Of a DNA stretch of 64,000 nt, positions 54,943 to 64,000 are shown piece after piece. Every line of letters begins with the position of its first letter. Position 1 is the stretch's first letter. The position numbers were made by a program, and so were the translations under genes. Origin of the DNA: Rhabditophanes sp. KR3021 (lineage: Eukaryota; Nematoda; Chromadorea; Rhabditida; Alloionematidae). Location: NCBI GenBank assembly GCA_963281155.1, contig CAUJLY010000004.1, forward strand, positions 682,001 to 746,000. Direction: 5' to 3'. Below the pieces are notes generated by a model. That model did no database searches, was not told the origin of the DNA, and was given only the letters and a program-made list of their open reading frames with translations.

Positions 54943-57498
54943 CTAACCATTTATTATACTCATCAGATGTGCTACACATTCCATTGATGGCGGATTATCA
55001 ATAGACACTTGAACCAAAGTCACGCACGGTTCCGGCAAACTCAAGGAACGTCGTTCGGTTGGCCAGTATTGGATATAGTAAGTAAAGGAGGCGACTTCAT
55101 TTTCTTCACAATTGAAGAAGACGCAATTCGCGTTCATTACCTCCAATGTAGAGTTGGTAATAGTAGATTTTCGATTGAAAGATTCCTTAGAACATCTATC
55201 TTTACGAACACGATCTAATGTCTGCAGCCAATTTTTATTAATTGGAAGACGTGTGTGTCGTTTTCGATCAAGTGACAAATAGCTTTTAGGAGATGCTTTA
55301 AATTCTTCACTTGAAGATAACCCCATATCTTCGCTGTCACTTTCAATCCTTTTGGCTTCCTCAAAACCATCTACTAACTCATCCTTATCCAACTTATCTT
55401 CAAGATAGTCAAAATTTCGATCTACATTTTTTAGAGCCTCGCTCAAATCAAACTCATCCTTACCTTCCATTTTTTCTTTCGTTTCTTCATCACTCTCACT
55501 GATAGTCATTTTTCGATTATTGGTAAGTCCACTATTTTTGTATCTAAAATCAACATTGTTATTGTCATAATTTGTAGTGTGACTAGATTCTTCTAATTGA
55601 CAACCCTCATTACTAGCTACCATCGCATTAGCTGAATTGATTTGGCGTTGTTGAGGGTGATAATCGTTGTTGATCTTTGGTGGTTCAAACAAGTTTTTCT
55701 CTAGCCTAGGCCTCGTACCAGCTACCTTTTCTCCTGGGCTTTGAATTCGCTTCATCAGATCCTTATTTAGTTTAAGATCTTCAATACTTTTCGTTAGATC
55801 AGATAAGCTTCTCTTGCTGCTGCCAATTCTTTTTTCAGTGCCACTAGCAAAACCACTCGAAGAGTCTGTTATTGAACCCGAATAAGCAGCTTTTAAGAAG
55901 CGATTGTTTTTATTTATAGCATAACGCATCGTCTCCGTATTACTTTCTTCAGAATCATCGGAAGATGAAATTGTCCTTCGTGCCTTACGACTCGCACCCG
56001 CTTTGTTTTTAGGACTTTCTTCATCACTTGGACATTCATAATACAGTTGACTGCTTCGTTTCGAAGAAGTTTCGATTTGTTCTTTCATTGCAGATCTCTT
56101 GAAAGAAGCTATTTCTTCAGGAACACCCAATTCTCCATACAAACAATTCAGATCTCCGATATGGGGAAGTTTTGTTTTCAACATATCTAGGGCAACTGAA
56201 ATATGTTATTAGCAAGGACGGAAACTTTTCTTAAATCAAAGTTTTAAGTACGCTGTACCGATAAAGTCATTTCAAGAAATTTAGGGTGATTTAATTTGAA
56301 TTTAAAATAAATAGCAAAGAGTATTTAGATGTGTTAAAGAAAAACCAAAAAAGTTGTTAGCCGAAGCTGTTATGAAGGACCTAATTGGTACTGGTAGTTG
56401 GTAAGTTTATGTATTTGAAAGACACTAGTACTGAAGCTGTTCTCTTCGAATGCTATTGCGTTGTAACGATGGGGTAGATTGCGACATTGAAGTCAAATGG
56501 TAGAGACGGCACCCTATGAATACAAAAACATGACTAGGTCGGACAGGAAGCGCACAGGCAGCCGATAAATTGGGGGCAAAAGAGTGGAATGCTGATGATC
56601 TGCTCGGTGTGAGGACAGGGCCAATAAGAATTGAAGTAATTGCAAAAAAACAAAATTGTCTTCGGGCGAAATCAAGCTAAGCATGATGAAAGGAAGAAGA
56701 AGACAAAATGAAATTATAAGTAATATTTTCCCATTTTATAATTTTTTCAATTGATAAAGTTACCCAAATTAATCAGCATAAACCAACAAGGAGTCTCCAT
56801 CGGATCTTCGGCTCTTCCATCCTTAACAAGAGCAATTCTAAGACATGCCTTCAACAACAAACTTCTGACTTCCTCCTCCGTTTCAGAAGGATCCCTCTCA
56901 ATAGCTAATTTGAATTTTTTCATGTCAAAAATTTTAAAAATCCTGTCGTTGTTATCGGTTAAGTCAGTACTTTTGGTAGTAGTCAGCTTGCCCTGCAACC
57001 TTACTAATTTCTCAGCAATGCAATGTTTCTTAGGATGCCTCCAGTTTTGGACAATAACCGGTGCTGAACCTCGAGCCATTCCTTTAACATTCCCTTGATT
57101 GTCCATCTTAATAATGATCCCATCGGCTATCTTTTTCCTAAGCTCATAAGTCTGCTGATCGCGATCGGGATTTGTAAAATAATTAAAGCCAATCGTTTGA
57201 CCGTCAAATTCGTCATCGCCTCCGTCAATAATTACTGTGGTCTTTCGTAGGTATGCTTTGGCGACTCTTTTTGTTTTTTCCATTATAATTAATTTACCCC
57301 ATATTTCGTCGTCTAGTGTGTTTTCGTTGAGTCGTTGAAGAACTTCGTTTAAATGATCCTGAAATTAAATGAAAGAGTCAATTAATTAGGCGTTTTGGAA
57401 ATTACCAATTGAAATTGCTCCACATCGTACCACATATCTGGATCTGTTGATGTAAGTGATGTAGTAGTTTGTTCTTCTAAATATTTGTCCTGAAACAT
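54943..57498 (-). CDS. MH2-only divergent SMAD protein (Expansion-like)
   Basis: Three exons: 57406-57498, 56764-57358 and 54943-56195, giving 646 aa. Residues about 35-260 match the SMAD MH2 fold. IWGKLIIMEKTKRVAKAYL corresponds to the SMAD W-x-x-I-x-Y-x-E-x-x-x-R-V-G-E block, and ADGIIIKMDNQGNVKGMARG to GRGVxLxxxGGxVxAECLS. VIVQNW matches IFVQS, and IFKIFDMKKFKLA corresponds to LKIFNNQEFAALL. LRIALVKDGRAEDP...TPCWFMLINL matches IRMSFVKGWGAEY...TPCWIELHLN. There is no MH1 DNA-binding domain and no C-terminal SSxS phosphorylation motif. The rest is a long acidic/Ser-rich tail with a possible conserved end (CVFFNCEENEVASFTYYIQY). MH2-only proteins of this layout (Drosophila Expansion) are known in ecdysozoans; the orthology is inferred. 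The start may instead lie in a further upstream exon, since a CAG acceptor lies within the first codons. Confidence 0.75.
56340..56690 (+). pseudogene. Degenerate coding-like patch inside the MH2-gene intron
   Basis: Plus-strand pieces read KKLLAEAVMKDLIGTGSW (about 56346), TEAVLFECYCVVTMG, then LGRTGSAQAADKLGAKEW continuing to LLGVRTGPIRIEVIAKKQ (56535-56670). They lie in one general direction with several stops between them. Composition is much richer in G+C than typical introns here. I cannot name a parent gene; it looks like a decayed gene or retrocopy fragment. Confidence 0.3.
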
Positions 57499-60400
57499 GT
57501 TGAATTGGCAATGATAGCAATAGACTTCAAGTAAACAAATGGAAATCCAACTTTTTAATTTATGTATAAAAGTAGCAATACACTTCAATGGAAATCCAAT
57601 TTAAAAGTTATACAATAGCGATACACTTCTAATTAATAAATGAAGATCCAATTTAAAATTCAGAAAATAGAGAGAATGCTTAGAGTAATCAACAGATTTT
57701 AATGTGTTTATTAAATTGGTCTCTCCTATTATCAAAAGACAAAGGCCGTCTAATGGTATACATTTTAAAGAGATCCAAAAGTTTCGGATGTCATGGAATA
57801 CCAGTTAGGCTAACTAGCACAACATTTCATATCAAAATATGAGTGTGTGTGTGATTGCATTTATTTTATGTATAATATCCTATTGTAAAAAATTGACAGA
57901 CTTAGAGCCGCGGACAAAGTCAATTAACAAATAATAATCTTAACCACTAAGTGGACAGTCATATCATTTAGTAGGTGATTGCGCAATAGTCAAGTCTTTG
58001 TTGAGAGGTATTTAATAATATAAATACATAATATATATCGAAACAATGATACAGAGAAACTTCAATTTTTATTTGGAACAAATTATAAATCATTCACGCT
58101 ATAATTCATGAAGGAGATAGGTAAAAGTTGTAAATTATTATGCATATGCATTTGGTATGTTTGTGAGAATGATATGTATGGGTACAATTTGTTTGTATCA
58201 ATAATATATTTAAAAATAATATATGAATTGTATTGAGGTAAATGAATTAATAGTTGGTAGTAGTAAGACTCCTCTTGACTGACTATTCTTACGAAAGAGT
58301 CTTATCATAATAAGACTTGGCCCATACATCAAATAACGACTGGGCAGTAACACAGAATCAGGGAACGTAACAATCAACTATTAGTAGGACAAGTACCGGT
58401 CAAGCCTAAATACTAGCCTTAATCATATGGATAAAAAGTTTTGACTCGTAGGTGAGCGAGCTCCTTTGGAATGTGTAAAAAGCATTAGTGAGACAAAAAA
58501 AGGACAGTAATGAATATTTAGGTATTTGGACAAACACACACACACAATTATACTAACCATCCGGATCTTGTACTCTACCCAACAAAGAGAATCAAAAAAG
58601 AGTTGTGAAAGTATTACTCATAATAATTATGATGAAACGATTGACTAACTATGTTTTGTAAAGTTGCTTGAAAGTGTCACTAATTTTTTAATCCTTTTTT
58701 AATAAAGTTGCGTAACTAATTTTTTTAATAAAGATTTTTGAATGCAAATTGTATTTTGAAATGATGTTGTAAATGAAATGATGAATGAAATGTATACGAA
58801 ATAATATGAGTTGGGAAGTGAGTCATTATGTAACAATTGTGTGGAGATAAATGAAATCTCTATTTTTAAGAAGTCCTCACCATTGTTTGTTGTGTCATTT
58901 TTTGGTGTAAATAAATCTAAATGAAGCTTTATATAACTTACATAAAACATAATTTAAATGGTATAGGTAAAAAGTTTATCACAATAATATGAAAGTTATT
59001 TGAGAGTAGAGAAATATGATTTAAAATGAACAAAGGGTAAGTAGTGATAATAAATAACAATAATTTAACATGTACAGAACTCAAACAACTTCTTCCACTT
59101 TTTGAAAGTACATCGGTATTTAGGGGGGTATTAAAAGAATGGCTGTTGTAGGTAAAAGTTTGGCCAAAAAGTTAAATACACCAACTTATGATCACCTACA
59201 AACATACCTAATCGGATTAACTAAAATATGGAAGATATTTGTAAGTGTGGTGTGAGTGAAGGTTGATGAAAACAAATGTTCAGTTTAAATAATATTTGGT
59301 TGTGGTTACGATTAAGAGTATTCTGATGATGACTGTTAGGTTGAACAATAGTTTACCGAATCGTTAAGAAAGAGAGGCCCAACACTTTACTCCACAGAAG
59401 ATTCAAGAAGTTGATTAAGTTGTTAAGAATGAATATTCAATATAAAGGACCTCGCTCTGATCATCATAAAAACAAAAAGGCTCAGTGATAATGTTTGTGG
59501 TATCTTTAAAGATGACTTGCAATAAAAGTTCATTAAAATCTTAAAATATTTATTTTGTTTATTCAGAGTACAGGACGTTTGCTTTGTTTTTGCAACTGCA
59601 CAAACTAACAAAACAACAGGAAGCTATGTAAACCGGTAAAGAAACTTTTTTGTCCTGTAATAACCTAGTGCTATACTTATTTTAAAATCTTTTTTCAAAT
59701 AAACCTTTTCCTAATACACTTTTTCGGGCCCTACTTATTATTTTGTGATTATTTATTTGTTTGATCAATGAAATAGTTTCAAATTTGGGACTGACTACAC
59801 CACCATTTACTTGTTCTTTTCTCACATTTAGTGAAAAGTTCTCATATTAAGAGGGTCTGCAACATTTGTATTGTTGTTCAAATATGTCATTATACATGAA
59901 GTGGGTGCTGCAACATTCAGGATATATAATACCTTAACAATGCAATAAAAATAAGTATGATTGGTGGTAGTGAATTTAGATAATCTCCTTCTTAATATTA
60001 TTAATGTAACACTTTAGGAGTGCGGTGGTTTTAAATTTCAACTCCTATTAATATGATAGTCCTAAGACACTTTATTACCCAATTTTTCACCAAATTAAAA
60101 AGCCTAACATAAAAAGATATAAACACTACATATGTAACTTAACGAATTGGAAAATATTATCAAACAATGAAATGCAAAATATGTAGATCATAACATGCTT
60201 GAAATCTTAAATTCAAGCGCCATAGAAGCTTAAACTTTTAAAATAAAAATCTATTTTTTTAATATTAATTCCGTAAATAAGTCTGGAACAATATTTTCGT
60301 CATTTATTGTAGTGTCTCCTACGGCCTGCAGAAAAAGATATCAGATTTCTTTTTTATGTTTTGGTGCTATGGTGGTTTTTCGTTCGAACTAAATGAATGA

Positions 60401-61160
60401 AATTTGGTAAAAAATACTGGTTCTAGAGGACAGAGGGTTATGATCAAAGATCTTGATTTTTCCTGACTTTCTCTGGGAATGTGCCTTAAATTGAATTTAA
60501 TGACACAGACCAGGACTTAGAAGCTAAATGACCTGCTTGAATGGACAGCTGATAATGTAGGACCAGGAAAGGTAAAAATATTATCTGTTGTGTAAGGAGT
60601 TTAAAAGAGTCAAAAAAGGCTTGCGTTAATCAAAATTCTTATGTAGAAAGAGAAAGACTCACTTGAATGGGTTAAGCCGCCTGCGAGCCCACAATAAAGA
60701 AAAAAAGTTTTGAAAAATGTGTTACATATACCTTGTTATGCACCATAAACATCGTACTGTGATCAAAATGTCGATATAAAAACACTATAAATACCGAAAT
60801 ACTTTATAAATAAACAGTTTGCTATTATCGTGTTGTTTACATTTAAGTCGTATCGAAACAAAATGCATTCCGTATCTGGTTCATTATAAAAGTGAATGGT
60901 ATTTGTTCATAATATTTCACTATAACTTGTAGTCATAGCTTCCTGCTATGTAAGAATTCAAAATCATACTTTGTATCTCAAGGAGTTATACACCACTAAA
61001 CTTTAAATGAACACTTTTAAATTAGTTCATCAATTTGCCGAACAACAAAACATAATAGCTTTTATTATTAAAAAGAAAAATGATTGTAGATAGAAACTAA
61101 TTAGACGTCAGGTGTACAAGAGATACAGTATAAATAATTTAAATGATAACTAACATATAA
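57499..61160. other. 3.7-kb AT-rich intergenic stretch
   Basis: No supported exon. A small region at 58255-58440 is less AT-rich and contains a perfect 8-bp-stem hairpin (58298-58317). A (CA)n run is near 58535-58545. A donor-like ATG|GTTAGT near 58560 could be a distant first exon of the MH2 gene, but this is weak. A degenerate coding-like patch at 60400-60720 is reported separately as a finding. Confidence 0.45.
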
Positions 61161-63447
61161 CTAAAAGGTCAAGAATCGAATTAATGTTAAAGTTGATAGG
61201 ATTGTAACAAAGACTGTCAGAGGTTGTCGGTTGTTGCTTGAATTTATTCCCTTAGAAGGCATCTTTTGATTGCTACCAGGCTTAGGTTTGGTGTTGGGAA
61301 GATTATTGATGGCGTGTCTTTTTCTTTCCAAGTCACATTTTCGCTTTCTGATTGAGCAGAATTCTTGGCTGAAGAAGACATCGTGGTGATTTTGGATGTT
61401 TTGGCGTTTGTTTTGGTTTTTGTAGAGAAATGTCAAGTTCTTTAAATGCTTCCCTTCCTCGTGTAGGTAATTGGATTCAGGTTCCAGGTCACAGGGATGG
61501 AGACATTTGCAGAGAGTGGTGTCGGAAGATGGATTTTTGACTTGAATCAATCCCGTACTCTGTTTTTGTTTCTTGACAACCAATGGAATGTTAGTATCTA
61601 AAAGAAAAAGATAAATAGGACATCCATTTATTAATTCCCCAACTTAGCTCTTTCCAACGCACCCAAATGAGTGGTAAAAGGAATTGGGGAGAAAATTAAT
61701 TTTTTAACAAACAAACTAAATTACCTCGACATTGAAATGTTGGATGGCCAGCATAATCAACCACTTTACTAGTTGCAAAATGAGGACAAGCCAATTGGGC
61801 ATAATAACACCAATTGATACAGATTGGTTCAACCCAAATATCCATTATTTGGACAAGCAGCCATTTACGGTACCAAGTCTGAAAAGGAAAAAGAAAGGAG
61901 TTGATGAATATTTTTACAAATTTAGAAACATTCTCATTAGTAATCAGGCTAAGACATTTAACAATTTAGGGATATTTTGGTTTTGATAGAGGCAAAAGAT
62001 ACTTAATCATTATATACATAGAGATATGTATGTGTATCTAGAAAAATGCATGTGTGCAGCTATATAGTAGCAAATGGACTCTGGAGATTACTCTACCAAC
62101 AGGGATAAAGTCAAAATTAGTTGGGTCTTGTAGAAAAGAAATGAATCATGTCAAAAATATAATTAAATTGTTAACAGAAAAGAGACGTCTACTGTATAGG
62201 GGCAAATCAACATACTTTGCAAAGTTCACAAGTCCCATTTGGGGAGAATGGACGGGTGGCGGAGGCTGAGTCGATGGCTGGCATGCAGTCGAAGCGATGG
62301 AGCATTTTGTTGAAGGTATTGTAGGCATTTACTACTTGGTTGAGTTTGGTGTCGATTTGTTCAAAACATTTCTGGCATTTTGAACCCAAACCAACCAGGC
62401 AATCTTTTCCCGAATCTCCCTCTTTCAGATGTTCAATGGCAGACAACATGCCGTGTTTGCTTTTTAATTTGCTCCAATCTAGCCTGAATAATTCAAACAA
62501 CTCAACATTCGTCGTTCCATTCGGAAGGTCAGATGAAAAAAGACTTATGTCTCTGATTAATTCCAACCTATCCAAAGGCTCCCTACTGCACAGTTCTTTC
62601 GGACATTCCTTCGTCCATATTTGACACATTTTCTATTTAAACAACAATTAATATAACCAAACTCCACTAAACTAACCTGCTGTTCTTTGCCTAGTCGCCT
62701 GTGTCTCAAAAACAGCTCCTGCCCATTTATAAATTGTGTAGAGGTTGAAAAGGAAGATTGGGAAGAGACCCTATTATGATTATTGTCATTTATGTCATTT
62801 CTATCATAAGTGACTCCTTCAGTATGTACATTACTAATTAAGGAAATGAAGAAAAATGCTTGCCAAAGTAAGGTTAGTGTTTTGATGAGAAGATCAGGCT
62901 TGGCAAGCCTTTTGAAAGGCTCTGTTGTGGTAGATTTGATAAGATTGATTTGGGTTTGGAAGATTGATTTTTGTAGAGTATTTTTTGGTTGTTGAATATT
63001 TTCCCGTTTGATTAAAGTTGAGTGGTGATGGTTGATGGCAGACCTTGTTGGGGTCCGTAATCTGCAGCTGTTGTCGGTCAAGCCCGGTTCCTCGTACCAA
63101 GTTTGAGGGCCTTCGTAATGGGGATGATTTAATGGCCGGTTTGATTTGATTTCGCCATCTAAATTTTGATCTACACCCAACCATCTTGCCTCCCCTTCTT
63201 TTTGAGCTAAACAATAAGGTAATGGTGGTGGAGGTTGTTTTGGCATTCGGGAAAGGGCAACTTGTTGAAGTGTTGCGGTAACGCATTCTGTATCAATAAA
63301 ATGAACGTTCTTGATATGAGAGCAATTTTTAAAAGATCTTCCTTCTAAATTTAGTTGTTGATGGTTGGAAATATGTGGTTGAATGGAATCTTTGGCTAAA
63401 AAACCAAACGAGGACCCTACAATTGGTTGTGTAGATGTTGAGGACAA
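61161..63447 (-). CDS. NALF1/NLF-1 (FAM155) homologue, NALCN channel auxiliary factor
   Basis: Membrane protein that in animals assembles with and helps deliver the sodium-leak channel NALCN (NCA in nematodes). Exons: 62677-63447 (5' end incomplete), 62216-62632, 61725-61878 and 61161-61597, all phases joining cleanly. Exon 1 has a Pro/Asn-rich cytosolic part and one hydrophobic segment (LLIKTLTLLWQAFFFISLIS), as in FAM155A. Exons 2-3 encode the cysteine-rich domain. C-x-x-C-F...NAYNTFNKMLHRFDC...CELCK, then TWYRKWLLVQIMDIWVEPIC and WCYYAQLACPHF...VVDYAG...FQCRG align with human CRQCVEAYQDY..., CKIVYKAWLCSQ, YCLEVQTRCPF and VIYGG...FICTG. Exon 4 ends in a second hydrophobic segment (LTVFVTILSTLTLIRFLTF), also as in FAM155. 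The frame stays open 5' of 63447 without an ATG, so the start codon is on an upstream exon or is the internal ATG at 63246. Confidence 0.82.
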
Positions 63448-63499
63448 CAGCTGCAGATCGAAACACTTCTGTGAATATGGAATGACTAACCAATTAGGT

Positions 63500-63963
63500 C
63501 AGTTAGGTAATCAGTTTTTGAAAGTTCAAAGATACCAGAATTTGGTAATGATTTGTGGTATTTATAGTTTGAATAGGGGCTAAAATAATGATTAATCTCC
63601 ATCAAAAGACCCTCGACTTGCCTTCGAACAAAAATAATAATTATTAGATAATATGTATGAGATAATTCTTTTGAAAATAGTTGTTACTATAGCGGTAAAA
63701 ATAGTCCGAAACAAAATGAAAGTTTCCTTATCAATTGCTTTCCCAAAAAGTGGATTAAGATGTGAGTGTAGATGTATTTATGTGTATTTTGTTGTCTATA
63801 TTGTCCGTGGCACACACAGACGCGCCCGCTAGACTTTCTTGAAAGTTTGTCTTTAATCCACTATATATATTTATTTTTTATTAAAGGCAGTGATAAGAGT
63901 GTATTGTAGTGGATAGAAGGCCAACTTTTACCACTTTTATATCCACGTCCTGGTCTACCAAAA
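63500..63963. other. Non-coding right flank
   Basis: No supported exon. A 12-base imperfect inverted repeat (AGTGGATTAAGA at 63749 and TCTTTAATCCACT at 63850) encloses a short G+C-richer patch. It may be part of the upstream region of the NALF1-like gene, which needs a further 5' exon. Confidence 0.4.
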
Positions 63964-64000
63964 ATGACCAAAACTGAAAGAACGGCTGTTGTTGAAATGC
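63964..64000 (+). CDS. Possible start of an ORF cut by the window edge
   Basis: The last 37 bases begin ATG ACC AAA ACT GAA AGA and stay open to the end (MTKTERTAVVEM). A short N-terminus rich in Lys, Thr and Glu like this occurs in some DNA-transposon transposases, but twelve residues are not enough to assign a family. It could also be chance. Confidence 0.2.
   Translation, partial: MTKTERTAVVEM

Noticed and set aside
63749..63862. Inverted repeat as a transposon terminal repeat
   Set aside because: Twelve imperfect bases about 90 apart with no transposase between them and no clear target duplication.

Overview
This is an AT-rich animal nuclear genome segment. Its protein-coding genes are split by very short introns (mostly about 40-60 bp, GT...TTTAG/TTTCAG, one GC-AG). 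The gene set is metazoan: cytosolic Hsp70, kinesin light chain, SIPA1L-type RapGAP, FNDC3, EBAG9, enolase-phosphatase E1, aquaporin, NALF1/NLF-1, and Kunitz/EGF secreted proteins. A secreted protein ending in a cysteine-rich block that matches the 'DB module', a family known essentially from nematodes, makes a nematode the best guess. The species cannot be named from the sequence. All exon models below were built by hand from splice signals, reading phase and family resemblance.

Layout. 1-1.9 kb holds no recognised gene. 1.9-6 kb (+) is a RhoGAP protein with a long disordered Ser/Pro-rich tail. 6.3-8.45 kb (-) is a heat-inducible-looking Hsp70 with heat-shock elements upstream and one frame-breaking base. 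10.3-14.8 kb (-) is an FNDC3-type tail-anchored fibronectin-III protein. 14.8-24.4 kb is a long gene-free stretch with some regulatory-looking sites. 24.4-29.5 kb (+) carries a PNPLA lipase, EBAG9 and mitochondrial ribosomal protein S24; a DB-module gene lies antisense inside the EBAG9 intron. 30.3-34.3 kb (-) is kinesin light chain. 36.3-37.3 kb (-) is an aquaporin with a broken frame and altered pore motifs. 38.7-43.3 kb (-) holds two tandem Kunitz/EGF genes. 43.5-45.1 kb is a divergent pair: ENOPH1 (-) and a small unknown acidic protein (+). 45.3-48.4 kb (-) is a SIPA1L RapGAP-PDZ protein. 51.5-54.75 kb (-) is an unknown disordered protein. 54.9-57.5 kb (-) is an MH2-only SMAD relative. 61.2-63.5 kb (-) is a NALF1/NLF-1 (FAM155) homologue. 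A short ORF start is cut off by the right edge.

The genes do not form one pathway. Recurring themes are small-GTPase control (RhoGAP, RapGAP), trafficking and ER/Golgi membrane biology (kinesin light chain, EBAG9, FNDC3, NALF1), and extracellular cysteine-rich proteins. Two genes, Hsp70 and the aquaporin, are out of frame at A-homopolymers, which points to residual assembly indels. Several degenerate, coding-like islands lie on the plus strand inside introns of minus-strand genes; these and the coordinated loss of a Kunitz disulfide are the most unusual things in the window.
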